Of a stretch of DNA of 64,000 nucleotides, positions 1-9,117 are shown piece after piece (the first letter of the stretch is position 1; the number at the start of each line of letters is the position of its first letter). Under the pieces are notes generated by a model. That model saw nothing but the letters and a program-made list of their open reading frames with translations. It was not told where the DNA came from and did not search any database. The stretch spans positions 241,474-305,473 of the forward strand of contig JBFWWP010000003.1 in NCBI GenBank assembly GCA_050246115.1, read 5' to 3'. The position numbers and the translations under genes are program-made. The DNA is from JBFWWP01 sp050246115. Its GTDB lineage: Bacteria; Planctomycetota; UBA8108; UBA1146; JAJFFE01.

Positions 1-410
1 GCGCAGTGGGCTACTACTTGCTGACCGGCCTGCCGCTCTTCGATGCGACCAGCCCATTCGAAGTGCTCGGTCTCCAGATCACCGCGTCGCCGCTGCCGCC
101 ATCGTTGCGCACCGGCCGCCCATTCCCCCGCGACCTCGAGATGCTGGTGCTCGCGTGTTTGGCCAAAGATCCGGGCATGCGTCCAGCCTCGGCCACGGAG
201 CTCCAGAGCCGCCTTCGCGAATGCGAGCACGCCGGCACGTGGGGCCACGACGATGCGGCGAGGTGGTGGGCCGAACACGCACCCGACGTACTTCGCGGGG
301 GGCGCGCCGGAACTCGGCCGGGAACCGCGCTCCCGGGAGGTGCGGCGAAGCCAGGCAGCGACTCGACCAGCGCGACGGTAACGATCGAGCTGAGCGCTCA
401 CCGGCACTGA
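1..410 (+). CDS. Serine/threonine protein kinase, C-terminal end (gene starts upstream of the window)
   Basis: The reading frame is open from the first base, so the start lies outside the window. The remaining 135 or so residues match the last third of a Hanks-type kinase domain: AVGYYLLTGLPLF is the usual stretch after the activation segment, and LACLAKDPGMRPASATEL is the conserved subdomain XI motif with its invariant Arg. A poorly conserved tail of about 60 residues follows (GGRAGTRPG region), with no membrane segment. The catalytic HRD and DFG motifs would be upstream and cannot be checked. Family knowledge: such kinases phosphorylate Ser/Thr on partner proteins and are abundant in planctomycetes. 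Confident on family, not on target. Confidence 0.85.
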   Translation, partial: AVGYYLLTGLPLFDATSPFEVLGLQITASPLPPSLRTGRPFPRDLEMLVLACLAKDPGMRPASATELQSRLRECEHAGTWGHDDAARWWAEHAPDVLRGGRAGTRPGTALPGGAAKPGSDSTSATVTIELSAHRH

Positions 411-598
411 AGCCGTCGGTCAGGTTGTCCTCCCGTGAGGGCGAGGTTCACTCGGCAAGCACAGACGGGCCCCCGACCCAGCGCACTCGCGGGTGGCATC
501 GAGGTGCGCTGCACGTCGTTTCGGGTGCAGTGCTTCGCGGCGTGCCGCGAACTCGATAGGGTCCGTCGAAAGCCCCCTCGGAGGGAGTCCAGGCCGAA

Positions 599-633
599 GC
601 CCAGATCGAGCGCGGTACGCGCTGGATCTGGGC
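599..633 (-). terminator. Strong hairpin 3-prime of the ECF sigma gene
   Basis: Sixteen base pairs with one mismatch close a 3-nt loop (GTA): arms GCCCAGATC-GA-GCGCG and its complement. It lies 27 bp past the sigma factor stop. There is no clear U-tract, so it is either a U-poor terminator or a member of the dispersed repeat family described under findings. Confidence 0.5.
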
Positions 634-659
634 CTGGCTGTCGCTGCCGAGCTCTAGCT

Positions 660-1340
660 CTAACAAGCAGCACACGGGGTGAGTCCCTCGACCGCACTCA
701 TGTCGTAGCCGAGGTCGCGGGCATAGCCACAGAGACGCTCGCGGAGAAGACTCCGCGCGCGACTGATTCGCGACCGCACGGTGCCAATCGGGGTGCCCAT
801 GACTTCCGTGATCTCCTCGTAGGTCAAGCCTTCGAGATCGCACAGGAGGAGGGCCTGCCGAAACTCCTCGGGGAGATCGGCAAGCTCATCGCGTACCTCA
901 TCAGTAAACAGCTCACGGTACTCGAGCCCGCCGCGGGTACCCCGCTCCTCGAAAGTCCGCTCGTCGAAGCTCCGGTCGTGGACGACCGGATCGGCGCCGT
1001 CCACCAAGGCATGAACGTTGACCTTCTCGCGCCTGCGGTACTGGTCGATGAAAAGGTTGCGGCAGATCTTGAACAGCCACGCCTTGGCGCTGCTGCCCAC
1101 TCGGAAGCCACGAAAACCGCGAAACGCACGAGTGAAGGTCTCCTGAGTCAAGTCTTCCGCGCTCGTCCGATTGCGGGTGAGCGAGAACGAGAAGTTGAAC
1201 ACCGAGTCGAGATGCGGCAGTGCTTCCTGCTCGAAGCGTGCACGCATAGCCCTGCGCGGGCCGGTCACCGGCCCAGCCTCGTCGGGTTGCGCGCCATCCT
1301 GTTCGTGCGGAGCCGGAGGCCGGTGCGGGTTGCGATTCAT
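660..1340 (-). CDS. RNA polymerase sigma factor, ECF (sigma-70) family
   Basis: This 226-residue protein has the region 2 signature of ECF factors (AEDLTQETFTRAFRGF, then AWLFKICRNLFIDQYRRR) at about residues 55-100. The region 4 helix-turn-helix follows at about 165-205 (LPEEFRQALLLCDLEGLTYEEITEVMGTPIGTVRSRISRAR, read as a motif series). The two are joined by a linker of about 60 residues, somewhat longer than usual. It ends in CAAC, a cysteine pair of unknown use. The ATG at 1340 is chosen because GGAGAGGA lies 10 nt upstream; longer starts have no ribosome site. No anti-sigma gene is adjacent. It would direct core RNA polymerase to a specific promoter set; the regulon is unknown. Confidence 0.9.
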   Translation of the reverse strand: MNRNPHRPPAPHEQDGAQPDEAGPVTGPRRAMRARFEQEALPHLDSVFNFSFSLTRNRTSAEDLTQETFTRAFRGFRGFRVGSSAKAWLFKICRNLFIDQYRRREKVNVHALVDGADPVVHDRSFDERTFEERGTRGGLEYRELFTDEVRDELADLPEEFRQALLLCDLEGLTYEEITEVMGTPIGTVRSRISRARSLLRERLCGYARDLGYDMSAVEGLTPCAAC

Positions 1341-1728
1341 GACTGCTGCGTCCTCTCCGTGCGCGGCCACGGCGCGGGTATGCCGGGGCCGCGATTGACA
1401 CCCCGTGAGACGTCCGCGCCCGGCTTCGGTTACACCCGCATTCTCAGGGCCTCCCGACACGGCGCGTCGTGGGCGACGAATCGGCGCGCCCACGGTTGGC
1501 CTCGACCGCGAACAAGGCCTTTCGCCGCCGAGGGTAATGACTCGGACGCGCCGAGCTTTCCGGGGAGGCCCGAGCGGCGTGGATCGCCGGTTGCTCCGGG
1601 TGAGATTCGCGGTGAGATTCGCTACGACGGCGGCTTTGGATTGCGCGGGTTCGCGGGAACCTCGGCTCCCGAGAACAGCGGCCCAGTGACCGGGCCCCGG
1701 GGGGCGGAGGCGCGGAGGGCTGCCGGCG
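1341..1728. other. Gene-free spacer upstream of the sigma factor gene
   Basis: About 390 bp between the sigma factor start and the stop of the next minus-strand gene. Apart from the possible ECF promoter at 1407-1434 I see no structured repeat or credible gene; the open frames across it are antisense or high-GC artefacts. Confidence 0.4.
1407..1434 (-). promoter_or_regulatory. Possible ECF-type promoter of the sigma gene
   Basis: On the minus strand TGTAAC and CGTCTC are separated by 16 bp and end about 67 bp before the sigma factor ATG. The pattern resembles ECF promoters (AAC-type -35, CGTC-type -10), which often lie upstream of their own sigma gene. Inference only. Confidence 0.3.
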
Positions 1729-2481
1729 TCAGCTCTCGGGGGATGTCAGGGCGGGAGCGACTGGGTCCGTGGCCGCGCCTTCGCTTTCATCGAGGTAGCG
1801 GTCCAGAATCATGATCTTCTGCCAGATCTTCGCGGACAAACCAGTGGTGAGCGTTTCGAGCTCGTCGACCGCGACCAGTGCACCCTGATCCGGGAACTCC
1901 TGGACGTACAGCGCGCCGAGCTTCGAGACCAGGGACAGCATCTCCGAGCAGTAGTCGAAGTAGCGACCGAGTTCGAAGGGGGTCATGGTGCGCTGCGGGG
2001 AGGATTCAGTGCTCGGGCCTGCCCAGAGGATGCGCTCGGGGTCCTTGGTGAGTTGATGCATGTCGACGATGTGGGCGAGGGCACGAAGTTCCTGGATCGC
2101 CCGCAGAGCGCGGTTTCGCTTCACGCGCACCTCAATGGTCACGAGGAAGGTCGCGATCGCGGCAAGGAAGAAGAGGCTTCCGAGGGTGGCCTCGAGTTCC
2201 TCGAGGAAGTTCTCGAGCGCCCAGACGTTCGGGCCCACTTCGACGTGAGTGAAACTCCATGCCAACGCTACGAGTCCGACGGTCAGACCGCCGTAGGCCA
2301 AGCCTCGCAGCAGGTAGTTGGGGCGGCGAATGGAGAGACAACGCTCGACGGCTTCACCGGCGATTTGGTGCAGCTCGGCCGCGACCTTGGCGAGGCCCGC
2401 CTCGGGAAATCGCTCTTCGATGCGTCGCCGCAGAGTGGCCGCGGTTTCGACGATCTTGTCCGCGTGCAGCGTGCGGTACAT
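1729..2481 (-). CDS. Uncharacterised protein with two membrane segments
   Basis: A 250-residue protein of unrecognised family. An N-terminal helical part of about 60 residues is followed by two hydrophobic segments (near LLRGLAYGGLTVGLVALAW and GSLFFLAAIATFLVTI) separated by a short acidic loop. A cytoplasmic-looking C-terminal half of about 120 residues follows (KRNRALRAIQELRALAHIVDM onward), probably alpha-helical. The ATG at 2481 has a purine-rich GGGAAGAAGAAG just upstream; longer frames look non-coding. It stands alone between the sigma factor and a methyltransferase on the same strand. No function can be assigned. Confidence 0.7.
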   Translation of the reverse strand: MYRTLHADKIVETAATLRRRIEERFPEAGLAKVAAELHQIAGEAVERCLSIRRPNYLLRGLAYGGLTVGLVALAWSFTHVEVGPNVWALENFLEELEATLGSLFFLAAIATFLVTIEVRVKRNRALRAIQELRALAHIVDMHQLTKDPERILWAGPSTESSPQRTMTPFELGRYFDYCSEMLSLVSKLGALYVQEFPDQGALVAVDELETLTTGLSAKIWQKIMILDRYLDESEGAATDPVAPALTSPES

Positions 2482-2583
2482 GCTTCTTCTTCCCGGAGTC
2501 GGCCTGCCCAGCGTGGGCGACGATGCGCCACGCGAAAGCACTGGGCCCCGCGGAGTATGACGGCAGTCGGGGGCTTCGGCCAG

Positions 2584-3369
2584 TCAGCCGCGAGCGCGAG
2601 CGGGCAGCCGCAGGGGGAGCACCGGCTGGCGATCGCCGGTCACGGCGGCCCCCGGTACGACCGCGGGGGCACGGCGAAACGCGAAGTACCAGCCGCTCAC
2701 CACCGAGGAGGGCAGCCAATCCGCGAGCCAGCAATCGAGCTTCTCGACCCAGTCGAAGGAGTGATACCCCGGGACGTTGAAAGGATAGACCCCGGAGATG
2801 AAGTTCGAGCGCTGGAAGCTCTGCAGTTGAAAATCGAGGCCTTGCAAGACGCGAATGACATCGCGTCGCCGGTAGCGTTGGAGCAACCGCTTGCCGTCCG
2901 CGGTGGCGGTTCGGTCTCGATAACGCTGCCGCTCGCTGAGTCGATGGTAGCGCTCCCACGGGCCGAAACCGTTCGGCACGGTGATCACCAAGCACCCGTT
3001 TGGCGCCAGCACCGAGCGGATGGTGCGCAACGTGTCGAGCGGGTTCGCGAGGTGCATCAATACCTCCGAGAGCACGATCGCGTCCCACGGACCCCGTGCT
3101 TCGGGCCGCTCCAAGAAGTCCTCGATCCGGTCCTCGTGGAAGCGGTGTCCGTACTCGCTGCAGCGCACGCGCGCCGCCGCGACCAAGAGTGGATCGAGAT
3201 CGACCCCGCACACGTCGCGGCACCCATGCTGCCCCAGGTAGTCGGCAAGCGGGCCGGGACCGCACCCGAGATCGAGGACGTGGGCCTCGGTCCAGGAGTG
3301 CGGGCGCGCGGCTTCGAGCGCCGCGCGAATGAACGCAAATCGTTTCGCGTTCGAAGGATCACCGATCAA
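2584..3369 (-). CDS. Class I SAM-dependent methyltransferase
   Basis: About 261 residues with a Rossmann-fold methyltransferase core. Motif I is HVLDLGCGPGPLADYL, the acidic residue after strand 2 is in GVDLDP, and motif post-I/IV is IVLSEVLMHLANP, followed by LVITVPNGFG. This is the Methyltransf_11/12/23 type, often acting on small molecules, lipids or quinones. The substrate cannot be read from sequence. The C-terminal part (Arg/Tyr-rich, SGWYFAFRR) may hold the acceptor site. I prefer the TTG at 3369 (MIGDPSNAKRFAF, GGACAGGGGG upstream). A frame open to 3468 would add 33 residues of non-coding appearance. Confidence 0.85.
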   Translation of the reverse strand: MIGDPSNAKRFAFIRAALEAARPHSWTEAHVLDLGCGPGPLADYLGQHGCRDVCGVDLDPLLVAAARVRCSEYGHRFHEDRIEDFLERPEARGPWDAIVLSEVLMHLANPLDTLRTIRSVLAPNGCLVITVPNGFGPWERYHRLSERQRYRDRTATADGKRLLQRYRRRDVIRVLQGLDFQLQSFQRSNFISGVYPFNVPGYHSFDWVEKLDCWLADWLPSSVVSGWYFAFRRAPAVVPGAAVTGDRQPVLPLRLPARARG

Positions 3370-3639
3370 GGAAGCCCCCTGTCCTGCCTTTGCTATCGGC
3401 GGGATCCGGGCTTCACTTGTCTGACGGGTCCCAGAAACCGCCGCCGGCGAACTCGCGCGCCCCCGCACCCGCTTGAGAAACCCCGAAGGCCTGGGTAGAA
3501 CCGGTCACCACCGAACGTGCAGCAAACGAGCGAAGGCTTCCCGCGCCGGCCCCGAGAATGCCTTCTGAATCCGGCGGTGGAGTGACCCGGTCGGAACCCG
3601 ACCAGCCGATCGCCCCCCCGTCGCGGAGAGGAAGCGCAC

Positions 3640-6600
3640 ATGATGCCGCGGTTCACCCCTGACTCGGTCCTCACGGCCCTCACGGCGATCACGCTCCTGT
3701 CGATCGGCACCGTCGCGTCACCGCCCCTCGAGGCCGCAGAGCCCGTGCGGTTGGTGACAGACTTCGCGGTGTCGCCCGATGGGCGAACCCTCGTCCTCGA
3801 GTGGGCCGGTGATGTTTGGACCGCGCCACTCGCAGGAGGCTCCATCCGCCCGGTCACGCGTGACCCGGCGCTCGATCGACAACCCTGCTTCTCCCCCGAT
3901 GGCACCGAGATCGCTTTCGTCAGCAATCGCGAGGGCTACGACCAAGTGTATACGGTGCCGGTGACCGGCGGCTCGCCGGTACCCAGGACACGCCACAGCG
4001 AAGGCTACCAGCTCCTCGAGTACTCACCCGTCGGTGACGCGTTCATCACCATGGCGCAACGCGACCACTTCTGGCGCGCAGCGCTCCGTCCGTACCGGGT
4101 TCAGCGTGAAGGCAAGAACGCCGACGAACTGCTCTTCGATGCCGAAGCCCGCGAGGTCCGTCTGTCTCCCGAAGGCACGCGGCTCCTCGTCGCACGCGAG
4201 GGAACATCTTGGTTCCGCAAAGGCTACCGCGGATCTCAAGCTGGCCAGATCTGGTTGTACGATCTCGACGCTCAGTCGTTCAGCGAGCTGCTGCACGACG
4301 AGCTCGGGTTCCGCTATCCGCGTTGGAAGCCGGACGGCAACGGGTTCTACTACGTGGGTCAGCAGAGTGGGTCGTTCAATCTCTGGGAGTACGAGCTCGC
4401 GACCGGCTCGCGCCGCCAGCTGACGTTCTTCGAGGATGATACGGTGTTCTGGCCCGAGGTCTCCCGCAACGGTGAGGTCATCGTCTTCCGCCACCTCTTC
4501 GACCTTTATCGCTTCCGACCCGGACGGGACGAAGCCCCCCAGCGCATCGAGCTCGAGCACTCCGGCGAGCCCGTGGCACCTGCCGAACGACGACAGCAGC
4601 TCACGTCGGCGACCGCCGTGGCCGCGAGCGCTGACGGCCTCGAGATCGCGTTCATCGCGGGCGGCGACCTCTGGGTCATGGACACCGAACTCCGCGAACC
4701 GCGCCAGATAACCCGCACGCCCGAGGCCGAGACCAGCCCGCTGTTCTCGGCTGACCAAACGGAGCTCTACGTCGTCAGCGACGCCGGCGGGCAGAGCGAC
4801 ATCTGGCGGGTGCGCAGGGCTCGACCCGATCGCTATTGGTGGCAGAACGACGAATTCGAGCTGACGCAGCTCACGACCGATCCCGAAGTCGAGTCGGACC
4901 TCTCGTTGTCGCCTGACGGTCGCCAGTTGGCGTACGTCCGTGGCCGCGGGGACCTCATGATCTCGAGTCTCGACGGCGCGACCTCCCGGTGCCTGTTCGA
5001 GTCGTGGAACGAGCCGAGCTACGATTGGTCCCCCGACGGCAAGTGGCTCGCCTATGCGGTCGATGACAATGACTTCAACCGCGATGTCTGGGTGGTGCCG
5101 GTGGACGCCTCGCGACCGGCGTTCAATGTCTCCACCCATCCCGACAACGACTTCAGTCCTTCCTGGTCCCCGGACGGCCGCTTGCTCGCCTTCACAGGCC
5201 GCCGGCAGGAAGACGAAGTCGACATCTACTACGTTTGGCTGCGCGCAGCGGATCACGAACTCGACTCCCGAGATCGGAAGCTCGAAAAGGCGCTCGAGAA
5301 GATGAGCCAGAAGCGTAAGGCAAAGCTCGAACCGAGCGATCCGCCGAATCCTGCCGAGCCGACGATCGACCCCACCGAGCCCACGAGGCTCGACCGCGCG
5401 GGCGCCCCCGAGCCACCGCTGCTGGAGGCCGGGCCGGGCGCCGGCGGGAACCGGGCGAAGTCGAAGAAGGCGGCACCACCCCAGGTCGAGATCGACTTCG
5501 ATGGGCTACGCGAGCGAGTGCGTCGCATCTCGATTCCCAACTCGCGCGAGTCCAATCTCGTATGGATCGGGGACTCGAAGCTCGCGTTCAGTGCGAGCTT
5601 GGGCAGTGACGCGGGCACCTACACGGTCGAGTTCCCGGACGAACTCGCTCCGAAGAAGCTCTCCACCACGGCGGTCAGCCGAGCTCGCTGGCTCCCCGAG
5701 GCCAAGCAGCTGCTCACCCTGAACCGCGGGGTACCCGGCGTAGTGAACGACAAGGGTACGCTCACTTCGTACTCCTTCGACGTGCGACAGCGCGTGCAGC
5801 CGGCGGCCCGGTACCGCGCGGGCTTCGAACTCGCGTGGCGAACCCTGCGCGACACCTACTACGACGAGGCCCTGGGCAACCGTGATTGGAACCAAGTCTT
5901 GCGCAAGTACGTGGACGTTGCTGCAGCGTCGGTGGATGACGATGCGTTCGAACACGTGGTCCAGTTGCTGTTGGGCGAACTCAACGGCTCCCACTTGGGG
6001 TTCTCGGCGAGCTGGACGGGGTACCGGAGTGAACAGCCGTGGAACGACCAGGTCGCGCACTTGGGACTGCGCTACGAGCCCCAGCATCGAGGCCCCGGCT
6101 GGCGAGTGAAAGATGTCATTCGCGGGGGTCCCACGGACGAGGTCGGCAGCCGGGTCGCGCCCGGGGAGACCTTACTGGAGATCGACCGGCGACCCGTGGA
6201 TCCGTCGGTTCGTGAGGGAGACGTGTTGTCGGGGGCGATCGACCGCGATGTCGAGCTTCGCGTCCGCGGCGTCGAGGGAACCGAGCGAACGGTCAGGGTC
6301 CGTCCCATCACCTACGGTGCGGCACGAGGCCTACTGTACGACGAGTGGATCGAGCGGAATCGACGACGGGTCGCCGACGGGTCCGGCGACTCCCTGGGTT
6401 ACTTGCACATTCGTGGGATGAACTGGCCGAGTTTCCTGCGGTTCGAGGAGGAACTCTATCGCGTCGGCGCCGGCAAGAGCGGGTTGATCATCGACGTGCG
6501 CGCGAACGGTGGCGGCTCGACGACCGACCACCTGCTCACCGCGCTCACCCAGCCCGACCACGCCATCACGGTGCCGCGGGGTGGAGGTCCCGGCTACCCA

Positions 6601-7041
6601 CAGGATCGACGGGTCTACGCTACCTGGTCGAAACCGATCGTGGTGTTGTGCGATCAGAACAGCTTCAGCAACGCGGAGATCTTCGCGCATGCCGTGCGCA
6701 CTCTGCGGCGCGGCCGGGTCGTCGGCGTTCCCACCGCGGGCGGAGTCATTAGCACCGGCGGCCAGTCAGTGCTCGATCTCGGTACCATTCGGACTCCCTT
6801 TCGGGGCTGGTACGTCCTGTCCGATGGTCGCGACATGGAGATGAACGGCGCGCAACCCGACGTGGTCGTGTGGAACGAGCCCGGTACGTTACCCACCTTC
6901 CGAGATGCGCAACTCGACCGGGCGACCACGGTGTTGCTCGAGGACGTCGGCCGCTGGCAGCAGCGTCCCCGTGCCCACCTGCAGAAAGCCCCTCGGCGAG
7001 GCGACCCGCCGAGCTCGACGGGCACGCGCGCGCGCTTCTGA
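3640..7041 (+). CDS. Secreted Tricorn-like protease, S41 family
   Basis: An 1133-residue protein with an N-terminal signal peptide (hydrophobic TALTAITLLSIGTVAS, cleavage probably before EPVRL). Residues 35-540 carry repeated PD40/WD40-like propeller blades (SPDGRTLVLEW, SPDGTEIAFVSNR, SPDGRQLAYVRGRG, SPDGKWLAYAVDD and others). A charged, Pro/Lys-rich linker of about 90 residues follows. Then come an S41 core with a PDZ domain (about 820-890) and the peptidase fold, with the nucleophile motif NSFSNAE near residues 1007-1013. This is the order of archaeal Tricorn and its bacterial homologues, which degrade peptides. The signal peptide implies a periplasmic role. GGAGAGGAA precedes the ATG. A typical length for the family. 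Confidence 0.92.
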   Translation: MMPRFTPDSVLTALTAITLLSIGTVASPPLEAAEPVRLVTDFAVSPDGRTLVLEWAGDVWTAPLAGGSIRPVTRDPALDRQPCFSPDGTEIAFVSNREGYDQVYTVPVTGGSPVPRTRHSEGYQLLEYSPVGDAFITMAQRDHFWRAALRPYRVQREGKNADELLFDAEAREVRLSPEGTRLLVAREGTSWFRKGYRGSQAGQIWLYDLDAQSFSELLHDELGFRYPRWKPDGNGFYYVGQQSGSFNLWEYELATGSRRQLTFFEDDTVFWPEVSRNGEVIVFRHLFDLYRFRPGRDEAPQRIELEHSGEPVAPAERRQQLTSATAVAASADGLEIAFIAGGDLWVMDTELREPRQITRTPEAETSPLFSADQTELYVVSDAGGQSDIWRVRRARPDRYWWQNDEFELTQLTTDPEVESDLSLSPDGRQLAYVRGRGDLMISSLDGATSRCLFESWNEPSYDWSPDGKWLAYAVDDNDFNRDVWVVPVDASRPAFNVSTHPDNDFSPSWSPDGRLLAFTGRRQEDEVDIYYVWLRAADHELDSRDRKLEKALEKMSQKRKAKLEPSDPPNPAEPTIDPTEPTRLDRAGAPEPPLLEAGPGAGGNRAKSKKAAPPQVEIDFDGLRERVRRISIPNSRESNLVWIGDSKLAFSASLGSDAGTYTVEFPDELAPKKLSTTAVSRARWLPEAKQLLTLNRGVPGVVNDKGTLTSYSFDVRQRVQPAARYRAGFELAWRTLRDTYYDEALGNRDWNQVLRKYVDVAAASVDDDAFEHVVQLLLGELNGSHLGFSASWTGYRSEQPWNDQVAHLGLRYEPQHRGPGWRVKDVIRGGPTDEVGSRVAPGETLLEIDRRPVDPSVREGDVLSGAIDRDVELRVRGVEGTERTVRVRPITYGAARGLLYDEWIERNRRRVADGSGDSLGYLHIRGMNWPSFLRFEEELYRVGAGKSGLIIDVRANGGGSTTDHLLTALTQPDHAITVPRGGGPGYPQDRRVYATWSKPIVVLCDQNSFSNAEIFAHAVRTLRRGRVVGVPTAGGVISTGGQSVLDLGTIRTPFRGWYVLSDGRDMEMNGAQPDVVVWNEPGTLPTFRDAQLDRATTVLLEDVGRWQQRPRAHLQKAPRRGDPPSSTGTRARF

Positions 7042-7067
7042 GGTCGGGGTGCGCACAACGGCAGCGG

Positions 7068-7508
7068 TCATGCATCCGGTCGGCAATCGGACGGTCGAGT
7101 CCAAATGAACGCAACGACCAGCGCCGTTACCACCCCCGCCCCGACCCGGATCCCGGTGCTCATCGCCGTGAAGAACATGGGGTAGGCGATCGCCAGAGTG
7201 ATCAGGACCGTGGCGAGGATCTTCGCCCGCAACTGAATGACACCGTGATCCTCCCAACGTCGGAGCGCCGCACCGAAGTGACGCTGGGACCGCAGCCATT
7301 GGTGCAGGCGCGGCGAACCGCGAGAGAACAAGAAAGCTGCCAGGATCACGAATGGCGTCGTCGGCAGCAGGGGCACGAAAATGCCCACTCCAGCGACTGC
7401 GAGGAAGAGCACCCCGAGGCCGACCAAGACCGGATCCGCAGCGCGGCGCAGCGTTCTCACAGCACGACTCGCTCGCCGCGGGCGCCTCGGGGGATCGCAA
7501 GCACCCAC
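7068..7508 (-). CDS. DUF454 (YbaN-like) inner membrane protein
   Basis: A 146-residue membrane protein with the DUF454 signature: VGIFVPLLPTTPFVILAAFLFSRGSPRLHQWL, then a loop containing FGAALRRWEDHG, and two more hydrophobic segments near the C-terminus. The family (E. coli YbaN) is widespread and of unknown function. The GTG at 7508 is preferred because GGGGAG lies 9 nt upstream; a TTG at 7541 would overlap the gene before it. It is the last gene of a three-gene, tightly packed minus-strand unit with the CPBP protease and the ion channel. Confidence 0.85.
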   Translation of the reverse strand: MGACDPPRRPRRASRAVRTLRRAADPVLVGLGVLFLAVAGVGIFVPLLPTTPFVILAAFLFSRGSPRLHQWLRSQRHFGAALRRWEDHGVIQLRAKILATVLITLAIAYPMFFTAMSTGIRVGAGVVTALVVAFIWTRPSDCRPDA

Positions 7509-7530
7509 TGAACGGAACTCCCCCCGTGCT

Positions 7531-8241
7531 TCAAAGGCCAAGGATATCCCAGCCCACGGCGAACACGGCCAGATCGGCGAGCACGTGACTCACGTACCCC
7601 GGCCACACGGATCGGTACCGAAGATAGAGGAACGACCACGCTACGCCGCCGATCAAAGTCCCCACCGACCCGAGGATCGTGATCTCCCAACCAAACTGAG
7701 CGGCCAGGGCAATCGTGTGGTGAATCATGAAGAAGACGCCGGCAGCGACCACCGCCGCGCCACGCGGCATGATCTTCTCGCACTTCGTGAAGACGAACCA
7801 CCGCCACACGTACTCTTCGGCAAGGCTGTTCACGAACGAGAGATAAACCGCTAGACCAAGGTAGGTCGCAGGCTGGTCCAGGCCGTTCTTGCTGGCCATG
7901 GTACGAAGTCGAGCAGGATCGACCAGGGCCTCCCCGAACCCGATGTAGGTCACCGCGATGGCGCCGGCGATCACAACCCCGGAGGCAGCCCCTACCCTGA
8001 GGCCACCGTTGCGAACGGGTGAGGCACTCCAGCGCTGCTTGTCCACGAACCGCCACCACAGGAGGGGAAAGGCGAGCAACCAGACCTTGCTCACGCCCCA
8101 GATGGCACTGCCGAGTGCGCCGGGCCAGATCCACAGCAAGAACAAGGCTCCGAGCGATGGCGCGGGAACGAGCAACGCGAGCGCGAGCCATGCCCGCTGG
8201 CGGTCACGCTCCTCCAGCGGCGGGTAGGCGTCTTGGTTCAA
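7531..8241 (-). CDS. CPBP family intramembrane glutamic protease
   Basis: A 236-residue polytopic membrane protein of the CAAX-protease/bacteriocin-processing (Abi, CPBP) family. The catalytic EExxxR motif is in SLAEEYVWRWFVF, followed by the His pair in MIHHTIA and a final conserved stretch SHVLADLAV. All three family motifs are present, so it should be active, cleaving within or near the membrane. Substrates are unknown. The TTG start at 8241 overlaps the stop of the upstream channel gene (TTGA), suggesting translational coupling. A TTG at 8256 is an alternative. Confidence 0.88.
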   Translation of the reverse strand: MNQDAYPPLEERDRQRAWLALALLVPAPSLGALFLLWIWPGALGSAIWGVSKVWLLAFPLLWWRFVDKQRWSASPVRNGGLRVGAASGVVIAGAIAVTYIGFGEALVDPARLRTMASKNGLDQPATYLGLAVYLSFVNSLAEEYVWRWFVFTKCEKIMPRGAAVVAAGVFFMIHHTIALAAQFGWEITILGSVGTLIGGVAWSFLYLRYRSVWPGYVSHVLADLAVFAVGWDILGL

Positions 8242-9044
8242 AGGGCAGCCCCGCAATACTTACAGTGCTTCGCGTCGATGTCGTGCCCTTCGGCGGAGCA
8301 CTCCCGACAAGCCTGCGTGCTCACCGGCCGCCGGCGTGACTCCTGCACGATCTCGGCCGAAACGATGCCCGTGGGCACGGCGATGATGCCGAACCCCAAC
8401 ACCATTACGAGAGCCGCCAAGAACCGGCCCGTGACCGTCACGGGAACGATGTCACCGTAGCCGACAGTGGTCAGCGTGACGATCGCCCAGTACATGCTCT
8501 TGGGGATGTTCGCGAAACCCTCTTGGTCGCCCTCGACGAGATGCATGACGGCGCCGATCACGACTACGAAGGTGAGCACCGTGCCAAGAAACACGATGAC
8601 CTTGGGGACGCTGTTGGACAGGGCAATCTTGAGCACATTGGCTTCACCCAGGAAGCGCGCCACCTTGAAGACGCGAAAGACGCGGAGCATGCGCAGCACC
8701 CGAATCGCCAACAGTGTCTGCGCGCCGGGCCAGAACAGACTCACGTACAGCGGCAAGATGGAGAGCAAGTCGACGAGACCGAAGAAGCTCGCGGCGTACC
8801 GCATGCGCCGCCGCACGCAATAGAGCCGCAGAAAGTACTCCACGGTGAACAACAAGGTAAAGCACCACTCGCTCGCCCGCAGCCACGGTCCATGGCGCAC
8901 GGCGATCGTCTCGACCGTCTCGAGAATGACAGCGAGTACGCTGAAGACGATCGCTGCCAACAAGGCGACGTCGAAGGCCTTGCCCGCTGGGGTGTCGGCC
9001 TCGAAGATGATCTCGTGCAGGGTCTCGCGATCAGGCCACTTCAT
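8238..9044 (-). CDS. Voltage-gated potassium channel (ion transport family) with C-terminal zinc ribbon
   Basis: 268 residues. Six membrane segments can be read. S4 carries repeated basic residues (AIRVLRMLRVFRVFKVARF), and the pore has the selectivity filter TLTTVGYGDI between S5 and S6. The C-terminus has CRECSAEGH and HCKYCGAAL, two CxxC pairs that look like a small zinc ribbon, unusual on a bacterial Kv channel. The ATG at 9044 is the first one in frame after a long non-coding-like stretch. It heads an operon with the CPBP protease and DUF454 genes; physical overlap suggests co-expression. Confidence 0.9.
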   Translation of the reverse strand: MKWPDRETLHEIIFEADTPAGKAFDVALLAAIVFSVLAVILETVETIAVRHGPWLRASEWCFTLLFTVEYFLRLYCVRRRMRYAASFFGLVDLLSILPLYVSLFWPGAQTLLAIRVLRMLRVFRVFKVARFLGEANVLKIALSNSVPKVIVFLGTVLTFVVVIGAVMHLVEGDQEGFANIPKSMYWAIVTLTTVGYGDIVPVTVTGRFLAALVMVLGFGIIAVPTGIVSAEIVQESRRRPVSTQACRECSAEGHDIDAKHCKYCGAAL

Positions 9045-9117
9045 GGCGACGGAGTATAGACCGCCGTCTCGTCCGCGCAACCTCGAAGCACGCGTGCCCT
9101 GGGTCGAGAAAAGCCAT

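Noticed and set aside
435..1814. 459-residue open frame on the plus strand
   Set aside because: It runs antisense over the well-supported ECF sigma factor and has no ribosome site; typical shadow in GC-rich DNA.
2053..3498. 481-residue open frame on the plus strand
   Set aside because: Antisense to the two-TM protein and the methyltransferase, both of which have clear domain motifs.
4024..5256. 410-residue open frame on the minus strand
   Set aside because: Antisense to the Tricorn-like protease; composition mirrors its propeller codons.
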